From Massilia sp. Root133 (lineage in GTDB: Bacteria > Pseudomonadota > Gammaproteobacteria > Burkholderiales > Burkholderiaceae_D), in assembly GCF_001426525.1 (NCBI RefSeq), contig NZ_LMEW01000013.1, positions 41,960 through 105,959 on the forward strand: 64,000 nt of DNA, given 5' to 3'. The notes beneath the pieces are model-generated. The model was not told where the DNA came from. It did no database searches and saw only the letters and a program-made list of their open reading frames with translations. The position numbers and the translations under genes were made by a program. Below, in pieces: positions 25,802 through 33,428 of the stretch. Positions within the stretch are counted from its first letter, which is position 1. Every line of letters begins with the position of its first letter.

Positions 25802-27472
25802 TCATTTGGAGGGCACGATCCGCCACACGACGCCGCCGCCGTCGTCCACGACGAGCAGCGCGCCATCCGCCGCCACCGTCACGGCCGCCGGACGGCCCCA
25901 CACGTCGCGGTCGGACAGCACCATGCCGGTCATGAAGTCCTGGTACTGGCCCGTCGGGGCGCCGTTCTTCATCATCACGCGCACGACCTTGTAGCCGGTG
26001 CGGATGCCGCGGTTCCACGAGCCGTGCAGCGCCAGGAAGATGTCGCCGTCGTACTCTTTCGGGAACGCGTGCTTCGCGCCCGCAGGGGCGTGGTACACGG
26101 TCATGCCCAGCGGCGCGGAGTGCGCCTGGATCAGCGTGTCGGGCACGGTGATCTTGTCCTTCAGGTCCGGACGGACGCCCTTCAGGCGCGGGTCTTCGTG
26201 CGTGCCCAGGTAGTACCACGGCCAGCCGTAGAAGCCGCCGCGCTTCACGCGCGTGACGTAGTCCGGCGGCAGGTTGTCGCCCAGTTCGTCGCGCTCGTTG
26301 ACGCTGCAATACAGGTCGCCCGTGTCCGGATGCACGAACATGCCGACGCAGTTGCGCAGGCCGTTCGCGTAGTTGCGGCGGTTCTTGCCGTCCGGGTCGA
26401 ACGCGAGCACGGTGGCGCGGTCGGTCTCCTGGTTCCACGCGCCGCCCAGGCCGTGCGCGGCTTCCCATTGCGCGAGCGGCTGCGGCGGCGTGGCGCCGAT
26501 GCCTTCGCCGACGTTGGTGGCCGAGCCGACCGACACGAACAGGGTTTTACCGTCCTGCGAGAACGCGAGCGAGCGCGTGATGTGGTTGCCCAGGCCGTCG
26601 ACGATCTTCTCGACGATGGTTTCGGGCTTGCCCTTCGCCTTCAGGTCGCCCGCGGCATACGGGAAGCGCACGACGGAATTCGCGTTGGCCACGTACAGGT
26701 ATGTCGGATTCGCGGCCGGCCACAGCGCGAGGCCGTAAGGGCGCGACAGGTCCGTTGCGAACACGCTGTCCGTGCCCGCCTTGGCGCCGTCGGCCGACAG
26801 GCGCAGGATGCGGACTTCGCCCTTGCCCGAATCGGCCAGGATGATGTCGCCGTTCGGCGCGCGCAGCGCGTAGCGCGCCTTGCCCGTGTCGGCCAGCACG
26901 CTGACCTTGAAGCCTTGCGGCACGGCCGGCAGCGCGCCGTCCGGACGCTTCGCGAGCTTGGGCCCATTGCCCGCGCTCTCGCTGGCAAACGGTGCGACGA
27001 GCTGGTCGACCGTGATGTGATGCAGGTCGCCCGGCTTGTCGTCGGTCCAGGCACCGGCGCGCGCGCCCGCCGCGGCGGCGGTTTTCGGGGCGGCCGATTT
27101 GCCGCTTTGCGCCGCCAGGTAATCGATCACCGCGCCGCGCGCCTTCGCATCCGCGATCCCGATCGGCATCGCGGTCCCCGGCACACCCCTGGTCGGGTCG
27201 CGCAGGAAGACGTCGAGCTCCGCGCGCGTCCACGTCTTGCCGGCCGCGCCGGCCTTCGACAGCGCATCCGTGTAGTTGTAGCCCGGTGCCGAACCGGCCT
27301 TGCGGCCCACGACGTTGAACAGCGGCGGTCCCGCGCGCGAACCCATGGCGGCATCGGCCGTGTGGCAGCTGGCGCAGTTCTGTTCGAAATAGGTCTGGCC
27401 CGCGGATGGTGCGGCCGACACACCCGATGCGGCACCCAGCAGCGCCAGCGTGGCGGCGATCTTGTAGTTCAT
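25802..27472 (-). CDS. Cytochrome c fused to sorbosone dehydrogenase-type beta-propeller
   Basis: 556 residues. A signal peptide (VSA|AP) is followed by a class I cytochrome c domain with CASCH haem motif near residue 33 and an axial Met in GTAMPIG. After an Ala-rich linker (about 125-150) comes a six-bladed propeller of the L-sorbosone/soluble glucose dehydrogenase type (LPQGFKVSVLADT..., LRNCVGMF, LHGSWNRGIRTGYKVVRV). Family members oxidise sugars or aldoses with PQQ in the periplasm; the fused cytochrome would take the electrons. The 26 residues beginning at 27472 are the signal peptide, and GGGGGAG lies just upstream. Substrate is unknown. Confidence 0.85.
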   Translation of the reverse strand: MNYKIAATLALLGAASGVSAAPSAGQTYFEQNCASCHTADAAMGSRAGPPLFNVVGRKAGSAPGYNYTDALSKAGAAGKTWTRAELDVFLRDPTRGVPGTAMPIGIADAKARGAVIDYLAAQSGKSAAPKTAAAAGARAGAWTDDKPGDLHHITVDQLVAPFASESAGNGPKLAKRPDGALPAVPQGFKVSVLADTGKARYALRAPNGDIILADSGKGEVRILRLSADGAKAGTDSVFATDLSRPYGLALWPAANPTYLYVANANSVVRFPYAAGDLKAKGKPETIVEKIVDGLGNHITRSLAFSQDGKTLFVSVGSATNVGEGIGATPPQPLAQWEAAHGLGGAWNQETDRATVLAFDPDGKNRRNYANGLRNCVGMFVHPDTGDLYCSVNERDELGDNLPPDYVTRVKRGGFYGWPWYYLGTHEDPRLKGVRPDLKDKITVPDTLIQAHSAPLGMTVYHAPAGAKHAFPKEYDGDIFLALHGSWNRGIRTGYKVVRVMMKNGAPTGQYQDFMTGMVLSDRDVWGRPAAVTVAADGALLVVDDGGGVVWRIVPSK

Positions 27473-27491
27473 TTTTTCTCCCCCAGGTAAA

Positions 27492-29180
27492 TCAGTCGAT
27501 CATGAAGACCGGATAACGGCGCCACTCAGGCTCGCGCCAGCGCGCGCAGTTGGCGAAGATGAAGTCGAGCACCGCGCCCTGGTCCTTCAGCAGGTCCGGA
27601 TTGGCGGCCTTCCACGCGCCGAACTTCGCGGCCAGTTCCGGCTCGGCCGCCAGCAGGCGCTCGGCCTCGTCCTCGAACACGTAGTCCGAATAGGCTTCCT
27701 TCTTTTCCAGCACGCTGTTGAAGAAGCCCCAGCGGAAGAAGCTGTCGTGGGCCTGCGGCTCCAGCGTCTCGACGGCGTAGCGGGCCTGGTCCTGGTCGAG
27801 TGGGACGAGGTAGTCGCCGGCGCGGATGACGACCGTCTCGCGCACGCGCTCCAGCTGCACGTCGTCGTGGAACATATGGCCTTCGTACGCGTGCGGCCGC
27901 GTCGTCAGGGCCGCGATGCGGTACACGGAGACTTCCTGCGTGCGCTCGGCGTCCACGCGCTCCAGCCTGACGCCGTTCCAGCGCAGGCGCTCGATCGCTT
28001 CGCGCCATTGTTGCGGCACGACGTACGCCGTCGGTGCCGGCACGACGACGTCGGCCGGGAAGCGGTTGTAGTGCGCGATGTCGCGCTCGAACGGCTCGTT
28101 GCGGTCGTAGTACAGGCGCTGGTAGTCGCCCAGCACGCTGGCCTTGTACTTCGCCGCATAACCCTTGAAGCGGAACGTGGACGGATTCGCCTCGTCCATC
28201 GCCCAGTGCACGGGCCATTCGCGGCGCGTGCGGCCGGCCGCGCGGGCCGCGCGGCGCATCTGCACGATCCTGTCGCCGTGGGCGACGGTGAAGTCCAGCG
28301 CCGTCTCGACGAGCGCGCGCATCGAGTGATAGCGGTCGGCGAACGGTTTCAGCATGTGCGTCTCGGGCATGAAGCCGATCGTGTCGTGCAGCGCCGCATA
28401 GCCCGTCGAGAAGCGCGCCGTCTCGAGGAAGTCGGCGATCCCGTCATCCGGGCTGTCCTTGAGAGGGTTCACGTACGGGCACGTGGGCCAGCCGCGCCTG
28501 TCCATCTCCGCGTACAGCGCGGGCAGCATCTCGTCGCGCAGGAAGACGCCGAGGTCGCCGCCCAGCTTGTCGGCCTGGGTCGGGATCAAGGTCATCGTGT
28601 AGCTGTAGTCGGCGCCGTTGGACGTGTGCGTATCGACCATCACGTCCGGATCCCATTCCGTGAACAGTTTATTGAACGTCTGTGCCGTCAGGGTGTCGCA
28701 CTTGACGAAGTCGCGGTTCAGGTCGAGGTGGCGGCTGTTGCCGCGAAAGCCGAACGACTCCGGGCCGTCCTGGTTCACGCGCGACGTATCGGCGCGATTG
28801 AACGCGCCGTCCACGTTGTACAGCGGGACGAACAGGAACACGGTCCTGCCCAGCGCCGCGAGGCGGTCCGGCTGCTGGCACAGGTCGCGCACGAGCGCCA
28901 TGCACGCATCGACGCCTTCCGGTTCGCCCGGATGGATGCCGTTGTTGTTGAAGAAGACGGGGCGGCCCGCGGCCTTGATCTGCGCGCGGTCGAACACGCC
29001 GTCGGCCGAGATCACGCCGGCGTGGATCGGTACGCCCGCGTCGGAGGTCCCGACCACGGAAAAGCGCAGCACCTGGGGGTATTGGTGCGCGAGGTTGTCG
29101 TACCAGGCGATGCAATCGGACCAGGTCGTGGTCTGATTCTGGTTGCCCTTCTCGAAAGGCGTCTGCAATGCGTTGAGCAT
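27492..29180 (-). CDS. M14 family zinc carboxypeptidase-like protein, cytoplasmic
   Basis: 562 residues without a signal peptide. The zinc ligands of the M14 family are visible: HPGEPEG (HxxE) near residue 83 and the third ligand in VDTHTSNGAD near 190; a typical RHLDLNRDF segment (substrate-binding Asn-Arg) lies between them. The C-terminal 250 residues are an extension with no recognised domain. The gene is immediately upstream of the cytochrome c-propeller gene (19-base gap), so the two are probably cotranscribed. Members of this subgroup can be peptidases or deacylases; which one is not evident. Confidence 0.83.
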   Translation of the reverse strand: MLNALQTPFEKGNQNQTTTWSDCIAWYDNLAHQYPQVLRFSVVGTSDAGVPIHAGVISADGVFDRAQIKAAGRPVFFNNNGIHPGEPEGVDACMALVRDLCQQPDRLAALGRTVFLFVPLYNVDGAFNRADTSRVNQDGPESFGFRGNSRHLDLNRDFVKCDTLTAQTFNKLFTEWDPDVMVDTHTSNGADYSYTMTLIPTQADKLGGDLGVFLRDEMLPALYAEMDRRGWPTCPYVNPLKDSPDDGIADFLETARFSTGYAALHDTIGFMPETHMLKPFADRYHSMRALVETALDFTVAHGDRIVQMRRAARAAGRTRREWPVHWAMDEANPSTFRFKGYAAKYKASVLGDYQRLYYDRNEPFERDIAHYNRFPADVVVPAPTAYVVPQQWREAIERLRWNGVRLERVDAERTQEVSVYRIAALTTRPHAYEGHMFHDDVQLERVRETVVIRAGDYLVPLDQDQARYAVETLEPQAHDSFFRWGFFNSVLEKKEAYSDYVFEDEAERLLAAEPELAAKFGAWKAANPDLLKDQGAVLDFIFANCARWREPEWRRYPVFMID

Positions 29181-29240
29181 GGTGGTGGTTTGCTAGCGAA
29201 TGGTAGATCGAGGTCGCTACTCTACCCCAGAAGACTGCTT

Positions 29241-30824
29241 TCAGGCAGTCGCCACGTCGCTGAGCGGGAGGGTGATGGCGACGAGGGTGCCCTCGCCTGG
29301 GCGCGACTGCACGTGGATGCTGCCGCCGAGGGCGAACACGCGCTCGCGCATGCCGATGATGCCGATGCCTTCCGACGCGACGGCCGGATCGAAGCCTTCG
29401 CCGTCGTCCTGCACTTCGATGTGCAGCGCGCCGTCCTCGTCGGACAGGGCGAGACTCACGCGCGCGAAGCCGGCCTGCGAGTGCTTCATGATGTTCGACA
29501 GCGCTTCCTGCACGATGCGGTAGGCGGAGATGGCGAGTTCGTTGCCGATCTTCGAGAAATCGCCCTGGGATTCGAATTCGAAGTGCACGCCGGAGCTGCT
29601 GCGGTAGTGGCTGACCATCTCCTCGACGGCGCCGTGCAGGCCCAGCATGTCCAGCACTTCCGGACGCAGGCGGCGCACGAGCCGGCGGCCGTTCGCGTAC
29701 AGGTCCAGCGCCAGCTTGGTGATGGCCTGCGCCTTGGCGCGGATCTGGTCGATCTCGTCGCCCGGCGTGACCTTGGCCGCGAGCTGCTGGATCGTCTGCG
29801 ATTCCAGGCGCACGGCGATCAGGGACGCGTTCAACTCGTCGTGGATCTCGACGGCGATGCTCTTGCGTTCTTCCTCGATGATGCTGTTGACCTTCTGGAT
29901 CAGCTTGCGCTTGTCGGCGTCGGCGCGCAGCGCCTCGTTGCGCGACGCGAGCAGGTCGCGCGTGCGCTCGGCCACCTTGTTTTCCAGGTCCTGCTTGGAC
30001 TGGTCCAGCGCCACCGACATCTCGCCGATCGACGCCTGCAGTTCGCCCACCTCGCCGCCCGTCGTGACGGGCAGCTGCACGCGGTAGTTGCCGCCGCGGA
30101 TGCGCCGCAGCACGGAGATCGCCTCGCGCAGCGGGACCGTGAGGCTGCGCGCGAGGATGTACGCGAGCGCGCCGCTCGCGGCCAGCGCCAGCGCGGCCAT
30201 CGCCAGCTCGACGCGGAAGCGGTGCAGCTGCTTGGCCAGCATGTTCGTGGGCGACATCGTGACGCGCACGAGGCCCACGACTTCCGTCGTCAAAGTCGGC
30301 GGGCGGGTGTCGCTGGAGGCCGACACGTGCGGCGTGCCGTTGTCCGAGAACAGGTTGATCCAGACGACCTGCTTGCGGATCGGCGCCTCGAACGAGCGGC
30401 CCTCCGCCTCGATCGGGTGTTCGGACAGGGCGAACACCGTGTTCTGGCCGTTCATGTCGACGACGTCGATGCGGTACACGCTGCTGTCCGACTGCACGAG
30501 GCCGTTGATCGTCAGGCGCAGGTCGGACAGGTTGCCCGAGATGACGTTGTATTCGCTGGTCTCCGCGAGCGCGCGCGCGAGGATGCGGCCGCGTTCCGCC
30601 AGTTCCTCGTCGACCTGGGCGCGGTGCGCGTACCACGAATACCAGACGAAGGACGTGAACAGCAGGGTCACGGGCAGCATGGTGATGAAGGCCATGCGCA
30701 GGCCGATGCTCCAGCCGCGCCAGAACTGCAGCGCGCCGGGGCGCAGCTTCGCGGGTCGCAAGGTGGCGGAGCGCAGCTTGGCGGCGCGCAGCGAGGCGTC
30801 ACGGAGGGCGGCGGGGCGTTTCAT
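29241..30824 (-). CDS. NarX/DegS-type sensor kinase with N-terminal pentapeptide-like tail
   Basis: 527 residues. Residues 5-33 form a cytoplasmic tail of five to six tandem A-x-L-R-x units (ASLRA, AKLRS, ATLRP, AKLRP). Then come transmembrane segment 1 (41-64), a periplasmic domain (65-205), transmembrane segment 2 (206-227), HAMP (228-280), coiled coil (275-320), HisKA_3 with His328 (SIAVEIHDELNASL) and an ATPase domain. It would phosphorylate the LuxR-type regulator at 31825-32475. Its start overlaps the stop of the substrate-binding gene (ATGA), making a binding-protein/kinase/regulator signalling set. Confidence 0.88.
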   Translation of the reverse strand: MKRPAALRDASLRAAKLRSATLRPAKLRPGALQFWRGWSIGLRMAFITMLPVTLLFTSFVWYSWYAHRAQVDEELAERGRILARALAETSEYNVISGNLSDLRLTINGLVQSDSSVYRIDVVDMNGQNTVFALSEHPIEAEGRSFEAPIRKQVVWINLFSDNGTPHVSASSDTRPPTLTTEVVGLVRVTMSPTNMLAKQLHRFRVELAMAALALAASGALAYILARSLTVPLREAISVLRRIRGGNYRVQLPVTTGGEVGELQASIGEMSVALDQSKQDLENKVAERTRDLLASRNEALRADADKRKLIQKVNSIIEEERKSIAVEIHDELNASLIAVRLESQTIQQLAAKVTPGDEIDQIRAKAQAITKLALDLYANGRRLVRRLRPEVLDMLGLHGAVEEMVSHYRSSSGVHFEFESQGDFSKIGNELAISAYRIVQEALSNIMKHSQAGFARVSLALSDEDGALHIEVQDDGEGFDPAVASEGIGIIGMRERVFALGGSIHVQSRPGEGTLVAITLPLSDVATA

Positions 30825-31828
30825 GGCTGGCGTGCCGGCGCGGGCCGGGCAAAGTTGCGCACGTTGTCGGGCACCTCGACGTCGAGCGAGCGCGCGACGC
30901 CCTCGTTGACGATGGTGTGGAAATAGCGCGGGAACTGGGGGGGCGGCAGTTCGCCGCCGGCCACGTAGCTGGCCACGATCTCGGCCACCTGGGCGTTGAT
31001 GTCCTCGACCTCGGAATACGTCGTCGCCAGCGCGCCCGCCTTGACCATGTCGGCCGAAAAACCGATCACGCCCTGCTTCTTGCGGTAGGCCGAGAGCAGG
31101 ATGTTGCGGAAGTTTTCCGTGTTGTAGACGGCGCTGTCGGGCAGCGCCAGCAGCACGTCGGTCTGCGCGATCTGGCCCAGCAGGCGGTTGATGCCCTCGT
31201 CCGAATCGCCCTCCAGCACGTTCACGTGTTCGCCCTCCAGCAGCGGCTTGAGGAAGGCGGTGTCCGGACCGAGGATGGCGGCCACGCGCACGGGACGCCG
31301 GTACAGCAGGGCCACGAGGCGCAGCTGGTCGACCGGCGCCGGTTCCGCGTACACGGCCGTGAACGTTGCTGCGCGCGCGGGCGGCAGCGTGCCGAGGATG
31401 GAGCGCACGACCTGGCTCGACGTGAACGTGGAGACGACGACGCAGTCGCAGCGGCGTTGCGCCACCTCGCGCAGCGCGGCCGGACCGACGGTCACGTACA
31501 GCATGCGCCGGTGCTGGGCCAGTTCGGTGCGGAACACGGCGAACACGGGCACGAGCCGGCGCGTGATGTCGTCCACGATGCGGCGCGTGATGGCGCTGTC
31601 GTCCGTCGTGACGACCTGGAAGCGGTAGCCCTGCACGGGTTCCGGCTTGATGTCGCGGGTGGAGAACGCGTGCGCGGACGTCGTCAACATCAGGGCGGCC
31701 AGCGCCACATTGGGTCCCTGCCTGCGCGGGGACGACGTGCCGACGCAGGCACCGTCGTTCCCGCGCAGGCGGGAACCCAAGTTTGCAAACCGGAGCACGG
31801 ACGACAACACGGCAACGAAACGGGTCAG
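30821..31828 (-). CDS. ABC-type substrate-binding-like sensor protein (PF04392-like)
   Basis: About 335 residues if started at a CTG (31828) that overlaps the regulator stop; GTG 31706 is the more conservative alternative. From GYRFQVVTTDD onward it resembles the ABC_sub_bind family, including a YNTENFRNILLSAYRKKQ segment. No permease is nearby and it sits between kinase and regulator genes, so it is probably a periplasmic ligand sensor for the kinase. The N-terminus is odd: hydrophobic pieces TRFVAVLSSVLRF and VALAALMLTTSAHA are separated by residues encoded by a dispersed repeat pair (LGSRLRGNDG ... SSPRRQGPN). Confidence 0.75.
   Translation of the reverse strand: MTRFVAVLSSVLRFANLGSRLRGNDGACVGTSSPRRQGPNVALAALMLTTSAHAFSTRDIKPEPVQGYRFQVVTTDDSAITRRIVDDITRRLVPVFAVFRTELAQHRRMLYVTVGPAALREVAQRRCDCVVVSTFTSSQVVRSILGTLPPARAATFTAVYAEPAPVDQLRLVALLYRRPVRVAAILGPDTAFLKPLLEGEHVNVLEGDSDEGINRLLGQIAQTDVLLALPDSAVYNTENFRNILLSAYRKKQGVIGFSADMVKAGALATTYSEVEDINAQVAEIVASYVAGGELPPPQFPRYFHTIVNEGVARSLDVEVPDNVRNFARPAPARQP
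31710..31784. repeat. Inverted pair of dispersed REP-like repeats inside a signal-peptide region
   Basis: An inverted copy (31710-31736) and a direct copy (31751-31784) of the same element seen at 4022-4093 and 55708-55787. Together they form a 75-base imperfect palindrome with no stop in the frame of the substrate-binding protein. Confidence 0.85.
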
Positions 31829-32475
31829 GGCTCGATCAAGCCATGCTTGACGGCGAGCTTGGTGATGTACGCCTGCCGGTGCACGCCGAGCTTCTCCTTC
31901 ACGGACTGGCTGATGTTGCTGATGGTCTTGGTCGACAGGTTGAGGCGCTCGGCGATCTCCATATTGGTCAGGCCCTCGGCCATCAATTTGAAGATCTCCA
32001 GGCTGCGCTCGTCCAGCTGCGACTGCGGCGAGACGTCGCCGCGCACGGCCAGGCTGGCCAGGCGCTCCGCGATCTGCGGCAGGAAATACAGCTTGCCCGC
32101 GTGCGCGTGGCGTACGGCGTCGGCCAGGTCGGCCGGGTCGCAATCCTTGGTCACGAAGGCGTGCGCGCCCAGGCGGTAGGTTTCCTTGATCAGGCTGTCC
32201 TGGTCGAACTGGCTGAGGAACACGATCTTGGCCTTCGGGTCGGTCCGGAGGATGTTCTGCGCCGCGTCCATCCCCGTCAGCTCGGTACCGAAGCGGATGT
32301 CGAGCACCGCCACGTCCGGCTTGAATTCCGCATACATCGCGGCCGCCTCGCTCGGGCTCTTGGCCTGGCCCACCACTTCCATTCCCTGCGCCGACAACGA
32401 CATCGCGAACCCGGTCATCACGATCGGGTGGTCGTCCGCCAGCATCACGCGGATCGGCTTTTGCTCTTTCTGCAC
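31825..32475 (-). CDS. NarL/FixJ-type response regulator
   Basis: 216 residues: receiver with acidic pocket DD (residues 14-15), phospho-acceptor Asp59 and conserved Lys in FVTKDCD, then a LuxR-type helix-turn-helix (EIFKLMAEGLTNMEIAERLNLS). The start is GTG 32475 with GGAG eight bases upstream. It is the first gene of an operon with the binding protein and histidine kinase. The partner kinase is the NarX-type protein at 29241-30824, judging by class and linkage. Targets are unknown. Confidence 0.9.
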   Translation of the reverse strand: MQKEQKPIRVMLADDHPIVMTGFAMSLSAQGMEVVGQAKSPSEAAAMYAEFKPDVAVLDIRFGTELTGMDAAQNILRTDPKAKIVFLSQFDQDSLIKETYRLGAHAFVTKDCDPADLADAVRHAHAGKLYFLPQIAERLASLAVRGDVSPQSQLDERSLEIFKLMAEGLTNMEIAERLNLSTKTISNISQSVKEKLGVHRQAYITKLAVKHGLIEP

Positions 32476-32629
32476 GTTCGATTCTCCAGGCTACTTCTGC
32501 TTTCAGGCGAAAGCACAGAGACGATTATTCCACACAACAGCACCGGGCGCGAGGCGGCATGCATCCATATTCCGACTTGTCAAGACGGCCACGGCAATAA
32601 AGTGGAAGGCCACATTGCCATTAAATCGC

Positions 32630-32659
32630 TTTACCTATTGCTATGAGATAGCATATATT
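32630..32659 (+). promoter_or_regulatory. Candidate promoter with palindromic operator before the TonB-like gene
   Basis: TTTACC (32630-32635) and TATATT (32654-32659) are 18 bases apart. The spacer contains the palindrome GCTAT-GAG-ATAGC (32640-32652). A CCGGC-AAT-GCCGG hairpin (32701-32713) lies just before the ribosome-binding site. The rest of the 32476-32735 divergent region shows no gene. Confidence 0.45.
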
Positions 32660-32735
32660 GATTCCGTTCGATGGATTTTACGCTTCACTCCGTTTTACCT
32701 CCGGCAATGCCGGTACAACAACAAGGAGGATGGCC

Positions 32736-33401
32736 ATGCAATTCACGAGTCTCCCGGGCGCCAACCGCCCCGATGCGAAAGCCGCGAAATTCGTCCTCGT
32801 CGCCGCCCTGCACGTGGCACTCGGCGCCGTGTTCATCCACAGCATCAACACGAAGAAGATTTCCCTGTCCAGCCTGCCGGAGCAGGTGCTCGTCATGATC
32901 GAGCCCGAACGCCCGACGCCGCCGCCGCCCGAGCCGCCGAAGCCCACGCAGCAACTGGCGCCGCCGGACGTCGTGGTGCCGAAGGTCGAGGTGGACGTCG
33001 CTCCGCCGCCGGTGCCGAACTCCATCCAGGCGACCACGGTAGCCGAGCCGTCGCCGTTCCCTGCCATGCCGTCCGACCCCGTGCCGGACGCGCCGGCCAC
33101 GCCCAGCGCCAACCCGGGCCAGCTGCGCACGGCGGTGTTCGCGGACGCCAATGGCTGCGCCCTGCCCGACTATCCGGCCGCGGCCGCGCGCCGGGGCGAC
33201 ACCGGGACCACGACCCTGGCGCTGCTCGTGGGCGCCGACGGCCGCGTGAGCTCCTCGCGCATCGAACAGTCGAGCGGGTCGCGCGACCTCGATCGCGCCG
33301 CCATCAATGCCCTGACGCAGTGCACATTCAAGCCCGCCACGAACAACGGCGTCGCGGAAGCCGGCTGGGCGAAGCTGGCCTTCGTCTGGAAGCTCGACTA
33401 G
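32736..33401 (+). CDS. TonB-like energy transducer protein
   Basis: 221 residues: short cytoplasmic N-terminus, one membrane helix (about residues 22-42), a Pro-rich periplasmic spacer (PTPPPPEPPKPT, 65-125), and a TonB C-terminal domain (YPAAAARRGDTGTTTLALLV ... LDRAAINALTQCTF). TonB couples the inner-membrane proton gradient to outer-membrane receptors. No exbB/exbD or receptor gene is near. Of two close ATGs the second (32736) is chosen because AAGGAGG is six bases upstream, whereas the first directly touches it. Confidence 0.85.
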   Translation: MQFTSLPGANRPDAKAAKFVLVAALHVALGAVFIHSINTKKISLSSLPEQVLVMIEPERPTPPPPEPPKPTQQLAPPDVVVPKVEVDVAPPPVPNSIQATTVAEPSPFPAMPSDPVPDAPATPSANPGQLRTAVFADANGCALPDYPAAAARRGDTGTTTLALLVGADGRVSSSRIEQSSGSRDLDRAAINALTQCTFKPATNNGVAEAGWAKLAFVWKLD

Positions 33402-33428
33402 TTGCTGGCGAACAAAGGGAAACGCACG

